Positions 53,445-61,281 of a DNA stretch of 64,000 nt are shown here, piece by piece. Within the stretch, counting starts at the first letter, position 1; each line of letters opens with the position of its first letter. A program made the position numbers and the translations under genes. Source of the stretch: Leptospiraceae bacterium. Lineage in GTDB: Bacteria; Spirochaetota; Leptospiria; Turneriellales; Turneriellaceae. Under the pieces are notes generated by a model, which ran no database searches, had not been told where the DNA came from, and saw only the letters and a program-made list of their open reading frames with translations. The stretch spans positions 186,001 through 250,000 of the forward strand of contig JANWWS010000013.1 in assembly GCA_025055765.1 (NCBI GenBank), given 5' to 3'.

Positions 53445-54725
53445 ATGGATTTCCATAGCAAAAATTTGACCTACGTCCTGTCTTTTTCCCTGTGCCTAAG
53501 CACCCTATTAGCTTGCTCTTCAGCCCCAACCGAATTATTAACCATCCAAGAAGAATTTGTCTGGGAATTACCACCGGGAGTTCCTCTTCCCCGAGAACTT
53601 GCCGACAACCCCATGTCTGCGGCAAAGATTGAGTTAGGCCGTTATCTTTTTTATGATAAGAGGCTTTCAGGGGATGGCAGATTTTCTTGCGCAAGCTGTC
53701 ATCATCAAAGACGCTCTTTTGCGGATGATCCCCACATCGATGATGGCTCTATGGAAAGCTCACATCTTGGCACGGTCCATGCCATCCTGCGACCTTATGG
53801 CATCACAGGAGAGGAACACCCGCGCAATGCCATGGCTCTGGTAAACCTGGCTTGGCAGAGCACTTATACCTGGGCAAACCCCCTCCTCCGCAAGTTGAGA
53901 ACCCAAGCACTTATACCCCTCTTGGGAGAAAATCCCGTAGAGATGGGGCTCTTAGGCCATGAAAGCCGGCTTTTAGCTGAAATTGAGGTTGATCCCATCT
54001 ACCAAAGGCTTTTCCCAAAGGCCTTCCCTGACCGAAAAAACCCCTTTACTTTAGATGAAATTACCCTAGCCCTTGAGGCATTCCAACGCAGCCTTATTAG
54101 CTACGACGCTCCATTTGATCGCTACCAAAGGGGTGATCACTCTGCTCTGTCTTCCAGTGCTCGCCGTGGCATGGAGCTTTTCTTTAGTGAGGACTTAGAG
54201 TGCTTCCATTGTCATGGAGGGCTTAACTTTACTCTCATGGAGGACCACCGCCAGCTTGCCGAGCCATCAATAGATTTTGCCAATACAGGTCTTTATAATA
54301 TTGGTGGCTTAGGCCTTTATCCCCCGCAAAATCAAGGGCTTTTTGAGTTTACTCAAAAAATTATGGACATGGGCAAGTTTAAAGCACCATCTTTGCGCAA
54401 TGTTGAGCTTACGGCTCCCTACATGCACGACGGCTCCGTAGCAAATCTGGATGAGGTACTTGACCACTACTCTGCTGGTGGGCGCACGATCTCAAGTGGA
54501 CCATTCGCGGGTGTAGGCAGTGCTAATCCTTTTAAGAGTGGTTTTGTAAAGGGCTTTACTCTTACACCGCAAGAGCGGGCGGACATCATAGCTTTCTTGA
54601 AAAGTCTAACGGACTGCCGGTTTATCACAAACCCCAAGTACGCCAATCCTTGGCCTGCGGGTCATAGGAACAAACCTGACCCCCTGGACGAGCTACCGGA
54701 AAGTAGCCATCCCTGCAATCCATGA
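53445..54725 (+). CDS. MbnH-family di-haem enzyme (MauG/BCCP superfamily), lipoprotein
   Basis: 426 residues. Lipobox Leu-Leu-Ala-Cys at about 21-24, two c-type haem motifs Cys82-A-S-Cys85-His86 and Cys253-F-H-Cys256-His257, and the family end ADIIAFLKSLTD. The length and place beside an MbnP gene make it the partner that oxidises MbnP tryptophan with peroxide. It belongs to the same superfamily as the 10205 peroxidase but is longer and not closely alike. ATG 53445 follows a GGAGAAAGGG. The stop overlaps the next gene by 4 bases. Confidence 0.85.
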   Translation: MDFHSKNLTYVLSFSLCLSTLLACSSAPTELLTIQEEFVWELPPGVPLPRELADNPMSAAKIELGRYLFYDKRLSGDGRFSCASCHHQRRSFADDPHIDDGSMESSHLGTVHAILRPYGITGEEHPRNAMALVNLAWQSTYTWANPLLRKLRTQALIPLLGENPVEMGLLGHESRLLAEIEVDPIYQRLFPKAFPDRKNPFTLDEITLALEAFQRSLISYDAPFDRYQRGDHSALSSSARRGMELFFSEDLECFHCHGGLNFTLMEDHRQLAEPSIDFANTGLYNIGGLGLYPPQNQGLFEFTQKIMDMGKFKAPSLRNVELTAPYMHDGSVANLDEVLDHYSAGGRTISSGPFAGVGSANPFKSGFVKGFTLTPQERADIIAFLKSLTDCRFITNPKYANPWPAGHRNKPDPLDELPESSHPCNP

Positions 54726-55771
54726 AGAAAATCTGCCATTCATTTCTCATATGGATCTCCATATTTATCGCTTTTACCACGCCTCTTTTTGCAGAACATG
54801 GACCTCTCTCCACAGCAGGGGGGGTCCCTACCCTTCTCTTACAAGATCTAAAACCAGGGAGGTTACGCGCTGCTAGCAGTATCACCTTTACTCACTACAA
54901 TTCCTTTGCGGAAAATGACCTGCCTCGCTTGTTATCCGAGAATCCACAAAACCATCTTGTGCTTTTAGACCAGGCTCTCTTGTGGCAAAATGAAATAGGC
55001 TGGGCTGTTATGGAAATCCTGAGCCTGCATTTTTGGTTACCATATTATCGTGCCCTGGAGCTAAAAGAGGCCTTTTATGACAGCGGCGGGAACCTCCGCC
55101 TTTTGCGTACTGCCTCCCTATCGGGAGTTGGCGACCCTTCTTTTATGCTGCGTATTCTTATGCCTTCTTGGGATGCTTTACGAATACGAATCCAAACTGG
55201 CCTTAAGCTACCCCTAGGTAAGACAAGCAGCCGAAAAGAAGCAAAGCCTCTTGCCGAATTTCTCTCCGCCAGGGTGTCCCATAGTCCCCACTTACATGTG
55301 GTGCAAGACTCACCTTCAGCCAACCCCCTGGGGGATCTATACCAAAGGGATCCCTCTGTTATGCCAGGATCAGGCAGCCTAGATTTTCTTTTTGGCTATC
55401 TTATAAGTTATACGTTGGCGAGACAAGAGATGTGGGTAGAGGCTCTCTTTTACCGCCGCGGGGTCTATGAAGATTACCAATTGGGCCACCTTCTGCAGAG
55501 CCGAATTATTTACCGCCACCTGCTAACGCCGGAGACACCTTTGTATGCCCAAGTAGGGCTAAGCTATCTTTGGCGGGCAGCTCATCGCTTCCGCGCAGAG
55601 CCTTTTGCCAATAGTGGTGGTGAAACCTGGTTTGTGCTCTGGGGGGTATGTTTTTCCATAACGGGAATTTCTTTGTCATTAGAGCATGAATTGGTAGCTT
55701 TCCAAGAAATCCCCCGTGCCCAGCAGGGACTATTGGGCAAGACATATCTTTCCCTGGCGTATGTGTTTTAA
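54722..55771 (+). CDS. Outer-membrane protein of the MbnP/MbnH cassette
   Basis: 349 residues. Signal peptide (MKKICHSFLIW... ending FAEH), then EHGPLSTAGGVPTL, an N-terminal motif seen in outer-membrane transporter-like proteins, and barrel-like strands to a C-terminal Phe (SLAYVF), the typical barrel end. It overlaps the MbnH stop (ATGA). It could move metal or a metal ligand across the outer membrane; no catalytic motif. Confidence 0.7.
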   Translation: MKKICHSFLIWISIFIAFTTPLFAEHGPLSTAGGVPTLLLQDLKPGRLRAASSITFTHYNSFAENDLPRLLSENPQNHLVLLDQALLWQNEIGWAVMEILSLHFWLPYYRALELKEAFYDSGGNLRLLRTASLSGVGDPSFMLRILMPSWDALRIRIQTGLKLPLGKTSSRKEAKPLAEFLSARVSHSPHLHVVQDSPSANPLGDLYQRDPSVMPGSGSLDFLFGYLISYTLARQEMWVEALFYRRGVYEDYQLGHLLQSRIIYRHLLTPETPLYAQVGLSYLWRAAHRFRAEPFANSGGETWFVLWGVCFSITGISLSLEHELVAFQEIPRAQQGLLGKTYLSLAYVF

Positions 55772-55862
55772 GAAATTTGTATCATAGAAAACAAACATTT
55801 TGTTTACTAAATAAACACTACACACCTTCGGTTATTGGCACAATTTTTGCAGTGCATAAAGT
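55772..55862 (+). promoter_or_regulatory. Upstream control region with inverted repeats
   Basis: AAACAAA-CAT-TTTGTTT (55789-55805) and TGTTTA-CTAAA-TAAACA (55801-55817) are perfect overlapping inverted repeats 20-50 bases before the sigma-54 box. They may bind an enhancer protein, or form the 3' end of the upstream operon. Confidence 0.4.
55836..55851 (+). promoter_or_regulatory. Sigma-54 (RpoN) promoter
   Basis: TGGCACA-ATTT-TTGCA matches the -24/-12 consensus TGGCACG-N4-TTGCW at all but one position. GG is at 55837-55838 and GC at 55849-55850, spaced as required, which places the transcription start near 55862, next to the ATG at 55863. Confidence 0.8.
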
Positions 55863-57671
55863 ATGATTGCCTTAAAGTATGGCAAGCGCAAGGTTATTAA
55901 CTATCGTGGCGCCAGAATCGTGGTCGGCGGGCTAACTGCCCGAAACAAGATAGATATTTTACTATACATTAGTAAGGAACTTGGAATGTCAAACGAGGAA
56001 AGGGCCCTTTATGATCAAGTTTTGCGTCTGGCCCAGGAGATTTTTGAAGCCGATAATTGCACCTTACGTCTTTTTGATGGCAAATATCTCCAACCAGTGG
56101 CCTTCATAAATGAAAATACAGGCAAAAGAAGACCTCTTTTGCCTGGAGAGGGTTTTTCTGGGGCTGTCTTTGCCGAGGGTAAGTCGAAGCTGATACTTGA
56201 TTTAAACCAGCACCCCGAGTATCTGGATCGATTTGAGACAACCCAATGTGTCTTATGCGTGCCCATCATGAGTGACAACGAAAAATTAGGAACCATCTCC
56301 ATAGAAAAAACCATAAGTCACTTTTACCGCAAGGATGATCTTGAAATTTTGGAGGCTATGGCATCCCAAATAGCTTTAGCAGTCACCAAAGTGCGTCTTA
56401 TTAGCCGTTTACAAGAAGAAAAGCGCAAGGTTCAAAAAATCCAAGAGCAACTTGAATGGGATTTGAGGATGGGGCGCAATGTGCAGGAGCAAATCATTAG
56501 CCGCAACATAGCCCCATGGAATTGCCTTTATTTCAGTGCTTTTTACCAGCCTATGGTAGAGGTAAGTGGGGATTTCTTTCAAGTTTGGCGTAGCCGAGAG
56601 CATGTTACTATTTTTCTAGCCGACGTAAGTGGCCATGGTGTGCCTGCGGCTCTTATTACGATGACATTGCACCACCAATTTATGAACTGCATGGACAGGG
56701 GTTTGGGTCTTATGGAAACCCTAGAAGAGATAAACAACCACACCCAGCCTATTTTGCCTGAGGGCATTTATTTTACTGCGCAAATTTTGCGCATCTATGC
56801 TGATTATAGCTTCTCCTATGTGAATGCAGGCCATGTGAAGATTATCCAATACCACCACGAAGATCATAAATTTAGCGAATGGGATTCCAAAGGCATACCA
56901 CTAGGCATCACTGTCTTAAAGCGTGAACAATACGAAGAGCGCTTCGGCTTGCTTAAACCAGGAGATATGCTGCTTTTTTTGACTGATGGTATGAGTGAAC
57001 AGAGAAACAAAAAAGGGGAGGAGGTGGGGCTTGGACGTATTTTGCATTGGCTTCAGGAAGCTTTAAAAGAAAACGAGCCACAATTTGATTGTGAGAAGAT
57101 AAAAAACACTTTCCTAGATAAATGGCGTGCGTTTGTCGGGGATACCCCTCAAGGGGATGATTTAACCTTTCTCCTAGTTGGTTTCTCCCCAAAGCAAAGA
57201 GAAGCTCTCCAAATTTATGATCGGGCAAAAAAAGCTTTTATAAAGGGTCAGCTTGAGCAGGCAGAAAAACTTTCCCAGCGCGCCCATGAAACAGAGCCTA
57301 ACTTTACGCAAAACCTCATCTTGCTCTCCAAAATAGCGATGCTAAAAAAGGAGTATGGTCAGACAGCCCATTTCCTTGAATTATATTTGCGGAATACCGG
57401 CGATAAAAACCCCCAAATACACTATTTATTAGGGCTTGCCTATTTACGAAGTGGCCATATTACCCTAGCCAAAAAGGTTTACAAGAAAATACTTGCCATG
57501 AAACACGATTACTTAAGAGCTTACTTGGCACTTGCCCAATGTTACCTAAAGGAAGGATCCTTCCCTAAAGCCCGGCGTACCTTGGAGAATGCCCTTCTTG
57601 TTTTCCCTCAAGAACCGAAAATACGAAACTTTATGAAAAAGGTGGAAGACTATGCGTCGGCAAAACTATAA
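55863..57671 (+). CDS. GAF-PP2C (SpoIIE-type) phosphatase with TPR repeats
   Basis: 602 residues. A GAF sensor (about 30-185), a coiled-coil linker, a SpoIIE-type PP2C phosphatase (about 210-445; SGDFFQVW, ADVSGHGVPAAL, FLTDGMSEQ, GDDLTFLLV) and TPR repeats (about 450-600). It would dephosphorylate a STAS antagonist, controlling an unknown pathway. An alternative start at ATG 55986 has AAGGA, but the upstream 41 codons (ARNKIDILLYISKEL) look like a genuine GAF lead helix. It is in one operon with amtB (20-base overlap) behind a sigma-54 promoter. Confidence 0.88.
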   Translation: MIALKYGKRKVINYRGARIVVGGLTARNKIDILLYISKELGMSNEERALYDQVLRLAQEIFEADNCTLRLFDGKYLQPVAFINENTGKRRPLLPGEGFSGAVFAEGKSKLILDLNQHPEYLDRFETTQCVLCVPIMSDNEKLGTISIEKTISHFYRKDDLEILEAMASQIALAVTKVRLISRLQEEKRKVQKIQEQLEWDLRMGRNVQEQIISRNIAPWNCLYFSAFYQPMVEVSGDFFQVWRSREHVTIFLADVSGHGVPAALITMTLHHQFMNCMDRGLGLMETLEEINNHTQPILPEGIYFTAQILRIYADYSFSYVNAGHVKIIQYHHEDHKFSEWDSKGIPLGITVLKREQYEERFGLLKPGDMLLFLTDGMSEQRNKKGEEVGLGRILHWLQEALKENEPQFDCEKIKNTFLDKWRAFVGDTPQGDDLTFLLVGFSPKQREALQIYDRAKKAFIKGQLEQAEKLSQRAHETEPNFTQNLILLSKIAMLKKEYGQTAHFLELYLRNTGDKNPQIHYLLGLAYLRSGHITLAKKVYKKILAMKHDYLRAYLALAQCYLKEGSFPKARRTLENALLVFPQEPKIRNFMKKVEDYASAKL

Positions 57672-58992
57672 ACTTATTGTTTTTCTTTGGCCTCTTTCTC
57701 CCCTATTGGCACAAGAACGCAGTGTAGAGAAGCTGGCCTTGGAAGCAGACCTCCTTTGGCTCATCGTGGGCGCTTATCTTGTGTTTGTCATGCAGCCTGG
57801 CTTTGCTTTTGTGGAAGCAGGTTTTACGCGAGCTAAAAATGCGGTAAGCATCCTTATGAAAAACATATCTGATTTTATGGTTGGCTCTTTAGTTTTTTAT
57901 TTAATTGGCTTTTCCCTGATGTTTGGGCCACACCTAGTTAAGGATTTTGGTATTGGCTTTCCTCAAGTGGGTAGTAGCCTCCTGGAAAGCGACGCCAAGC
58001 CTGATGCCTTTAAATATGGCTTTTTTTTCTTTCAGCTGGTCTTTGCCGCCACGGCAGCTACCATTGTCTCCGGAGCCATGGCAGAAAGAACCCGCTTTTA
58101 TGCTTATCTCATCTTTTCTGCTATAAGCACTGGTATCATTTATCCTATCTTTGGCTCGCTAGCATGGTCAAACTTATTTTCCTCGGAAAATGTGGGCTTT
58201 TTAGCCAAGCTAGGCTTTACAGATTTTGCGGGTTCCACCGTGGTCCATTCCGTAGGGGGGTGGATGGGGCTTGCAGGGGCCATGGTTGTGGGCCCTCGCC
58301 ATGGTAAGTATACGCCCCAAGGTGTGCAACCCATTTTAGGCCATAACCTAAGTCTTTCTGTTCTCGGCATGTTCTTGCTTTGGTTTGGCTGGTTTGGGTT
58401 TAATCCAGCAAGTACCGCTACCATTCGGGAGGGCAGCTTTGCCATTGTGGCCGTAACAACCAACATCGCAGCTGCGGCAGGTGGGCTTGCCGCCATGGCT
58501 ATAGCTTGGATTTTATTTCGCAGACCTGACGCGAGTATGGTTATCAATGGAGTCCTAGCGGGTCTTGTGGCTATCACAGCCCCCTGCTACAATGTTAATA
58601 TCGAGGGGGCTATCTTGATTGGCCTCATTGCTGGTGTACTTGTCGTTTTCGGAGTAATCCTTTTTGACACCCTGCGCATCGACGACCCCGTGGGCGCCAT
58701 CTCCGTTCATGGTCTTGCTGGGGCCTGGGGTACCTTGGCGGTTGGCTTATTCGCAGATCCCCGCTTTGGTGATGGTAAGGCTGGGCTTTTTTATGGAGGT
58801 GGCTTCTCCTTATTAGGCGTGCAGGCTTTAGGTGTATTGCTTGCCTTTGTCTGGGCTTTTGGGGTGGCATATGTGGTATTTTTATTGCTTAAGAAAACCA
58901 TTGGGCTTAGAGTAGAGGAACACGAAGAATTGGAAGGTCTTGATGTAAGCGAACATGGCAATGAAGCATACGCAACGGAAACCTACCAATAG
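57652..58992 (+). CDS. amtB: Ammonium transporter
   Basis: 446 residues, normal length. A signal peptide, then eleven membrane helices with the family segments FVEAGFTRAKNA near 45-56, DFAGSTVVHSVGGW near 190-203 and SVHGLAGAWGT. AmtB conducts ammonia across the inner membrane. No PII (glnK) gene follows, so its regulator would be elsewhere. It shares the sigma-54 promoter with the phosphatase, in agreement with RpoN control of ammonium uptake known in Leptospira and many bacteria. The acidic tail ends HEELEGLDVSEHGNEAY. Confidence 0.95.
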   Translation: MRRQNYKLIVFLWPLSPLLAQERSVEKLALEADLLWLIVGAYLVFVMQPGFAFVEAGFTRAKNAVSILMKNISDFMVGSLVFYLIGFSLMFGPHLVKDFGIGFPQVGSSLLESDAKPDAFKYGFFFFQLVFAATAATIVSGAMAERTRFYAYLIFSAISTGIIYPIFGSLAWSNLFSSENVGFLAKLGFTDFAGSTVVHSVGGWMGLAGAMVVGPRHGKYTPQGVQPILGHNLSLSVLGMFLLWFGWFGFNPASTATIREGSFAIVAVTTNIAAAAGGLAAMAIAWILFRRPDASMVINGVLAGLVAITAPCYNVNIEGAILIGLIAGVLVVFGVILFDTLRIDDPVGAISVHGLAGAWGTLAVGLFADPRFGDGKAGLFYGGGFSLLGVQALGVLLAFVWAFGVAYVVFLLLKKTIGLRVEEHEELEGLDVSEHGNEAYATETYQ

Positions 58993-59063
58993 TCATTTAA
59001 GGCAGAGGCAGACTCATAGCGTGCTTGCCCGATTGATTTAGGGGTTTATGCTCCAATATGCGG

Positions 59064-59069
59064 TTGACA
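59064..59069 (+). promoter_or_regulatory. -35-like box of the helicase gene
   Basis: TTGACA lies 36 bases before ATG 59100, with TACAAA at 59082-59087. No Shine-Dalgarno is seen. Confidence 0.35.
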
Positions 59070-59099
59070 TGCCCTTAGGGATACAAAGCTGGGCCATTC

Positions 59100-60602
59100 A
59101 TGGATTTTGCAAGCCTAGCTTTAAACCCCCACCTCTTGCAGAAATTAGAAAATAAGGCTATCAAGACACCAACCCCTATCCAAGAAAAAACTATACCTTT
59201 AGCCCTTGCTAAAAAAGACATCATAGGCTGCGCCAAGACAGGCTCTGGCAAAACGTTGGCTTATCTCTTGCCGATAATCCACCATCTCCTAGGTGATCTC
59301 CCTCAAATCATGGAAAACAAGGACAAGGGCCCCCTAGCCCTCATTCTAGCACCAACTCGCGAGTTGGTATTGCAGATTCAAAAAGAGGTTCTCTATTTAG
59401 TAGAGGGTACACCTCTAAAATGTGCCGCTTTATTTGGAGGTGTTGAACATGAGCCGCAAAAAAGGGAACTCAACAAAAATCCTGAAATAGTGGTGGCAAC
59501 ACCCGGCAGGCTACTGGATTTCCACAACTCTAAAGACATTAGTTTTGATTTTGTAGGTTATTTTGTTCTAGACGAGGCTGACCGCATGTTAGACATGGGA
59601 TTTCTACCAGATGTCAAGCGCATTTTAGATGCTATACCTCGACAAAGACAGATTCAGCTTTTTTCTGCCACCTTAGACTACCAAGCGGTATACTCCATCT
59701 GGTCCTACATGAGAGATCCGGAAGAGGTGCTCATAAACCCTGAGCTCATCGACCATAGCAAGATTGAACAAAAGGTAATTCACCTAGGTAAAGAAGAAAA
59801 ACTTCCTTACTTAATTCAGTATTTAGAAAACACAAATTGGGAACCGGTGATTATCTTTACCAATACCAAAAGTGCTGTACCGCTTCTTGTAAAAAACCTC
59901 AACTACCACAACATAGCCGCCCAGGGTCTCTCTTCGCTCGTCAACCAAAAACGTCGTATCCGTATTTTGGAAGATTTTAAAAACAAAAAATTTAGAGTAC
60001 TTGTGGCAACCGATGTGGCAAGTCGAGGCCTACATATTGAAGACGTGCAGCTCGTGGTAAACTTTGATATCCCCTCCGAGCCGGAGACCTATGTACACCG
60101 CATTGGGCGCACAGCCCGCTCTGGCAAAAGTGGCTTTGCTCTTGCGATTTGCTCCGAACTCGACTATGACCACCTCTCCCGACTCGAAAAATACCTGAGG
60201 TATAAAATACCCGTGTTGCACCCTGAAGAGCGCTATCTCGAAAATTTGAGTTTTGTCAAAATTATCTCCCCTCAGGCCAAGCCTTCCCGTCGCGTTGGCG
60301 AGAAAAAACCTAAGCCTAAAAAAACTCATCGCCAAATACCTAAAAAATATGTGGCGACAAAAAGCATGCCAAGCCACCCAATTGTGGCGCGGCCACTAAA
60401 AAAAGAAAAGACTTTTTGGCAGAGGATTTTTCATGCCCTGCTTTTTTGGAAAAGACAAAAGCTTCCTCCCATGTCAGAGAAGACAAGGGCCCTACTGGAA
60501 AGAGAAGCTCAGCTTGCCCGTCAGAGAAGACCTAATAGACTACGCAAACAAAAACACGAGCGAAGCCATGCCGGAAACCGGCGCCGCAGCAAGAAAGGTT
60601 AG
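59100..60602 (+). CDS. DEAD-box RNA helicase (RhlE-like)
   Basis: 500 residues. Q-motif (TPIQEKTIP near 24-32), motif I AKTGSGKT, Ia PTRELVLQ, Ib ATPGRLLD, II DEAD, III SAT, and C-terminal motifs RGLHIEDVQLVVNFD and HRIGRTARSG. The tail from about 390 is very Lys/Arg-rich and will bind RNA. It unwinds RNA in ribosome assembly or mRNA turnover. Confidence 0.95.
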   Translation: MDFASLALNPHLLQKLENKAIKTPTPIQEKTIPLALAKKDIIGCAKTGSGKTLAYLLPIIHHLLGDLPQIMENKDKGPLALILAPTRELVLQIQKEVLYLVEGTPLKCAALFGGVEHEPQKRELNKNPEIVVATPGRLLDFHNSKDISFDFVGYFVLDEADRMLDMGFLPDVKRILDAIPRQRQIQLFSATLDYQAVYSIWSYMRDPEEVLINPELIDHSKIEQKVIHLGKEEKLPYLIQYLENTNWEPVIIFTNTKSAVPLLVKNLNYHNIAAQGLSSLVNQKRRIRILEDFKNKKFRVLVATDVASRGLHIEDVQLVVNFDIPSEPETYVHRIGRTARSGKSGFALAICSELDYDHLSRLEKYLRYKIPVLHPEERYLENLSFVKIISPQAKPSRRVGEKKPKPKKTHRQIPKKYVATKSMPSHPIVARPLKKEKTFWQRIFHALLFWKRQKLPPMSEKTRALLEREAQLARQRRPNRLRKQKHERSHAGNRRRSKKG

Positions 60603-60616
60603 GTAGTGGTAAAACG

Positions 60617-61060
60617 CTAGGAGAAAGTCATCACAAAGAAAAGGCTAAACTGCAAAAATACAAAAAGACGGTAGGTTTCATAAAAGTAGGGGTGATGGAC
60701 TAAAGCAAAGAACAAATTAAATATTATTACCGATAGATAACACGCCAAAAGATAAATCCCTCCTCGTATGGGCAAGGCAATACCCACCCTAAAAAGACAA
60801 ATTCCGAGAAAAATCCACTTGCCAAGAGCCAAGTAGCGCATAAGATTAAGTCCTCCTTGGCTTAGCCACATGGCTTTCTCGGTTAAGATTTTTATTATGA
60901 CAAAAGTTTCCATAAAATTAAAAAGAAAGATGATCCAAATTATGATCTTGAGAAGCCAGAAAAAGCTCAGCCGGCAGATTAAGCGGTGCACATCCCACAC
61001 AAATAGTTGAGAAAGAGAGTATAAAAAAACATAAAGGCAAAGTCCAGGTAGTTTCCCCAA
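60617..61060 (-). CDS. Multi-pass membrane protein of unknown function
   Basis: 147 residues if started at TTG 61060; the true start is uncertain. About four hydrophobic helices, many Phe and Leu, and no known motif. It converges on the helicase gene. It may be a small envelope protein next to the CapD-like gene. Confidence 0.5.
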   Translation of the reverse strand: MGKLPGLCLYVFLYSLSQLFVWDVHRLICRLSFFWLLKIIIWIIFLFNFMETFVIIKILTEKAMWLSQGGLNLMRYLALGKWIFLGICLFRVGIALPIRGGIYLLACYLSVIIFNLFFALVHHPYFYETYRLFVFLQFSLFFVMTFS

Positions 61061-61143
61061 AGCATTTTCGTGAGAAAGTTTGGGTTTGACAGTTCAAAGA
61101 AAAATAAATGAGCTTTCTCTAAATCGCTAAGCAATTGGGCATA

Positions 61144-61281
61144 TCAAATGGGGGTATAAAATCCTGTCTCTAGGTGCTCTGCTTTTTGGGGTAGGATAGC
61201 CATGATAACCAAGACGAGGCTTATTGCGCCAAAGATCCTAGCCTTTGAGAAAGGGGTAAATCCAAATTTTTTTCTAAACAT
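61144..61281 (-). CDS. Possible 45-residue membrane peptide
   Basis: ATG 61281 overlaps the last 8 bases of the upstream dehydratase gene. It starts MFRKKFGFTPFSK and has a single helix (about 16-30). Such overlap suggests coupled translation, but there is no independent evidence. Confidence 0.35.
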   Translation of the reverse strand: MFRKKFGFTPFSKARIFGAISLVLVIMAILPQKAEHLETGFYTPI

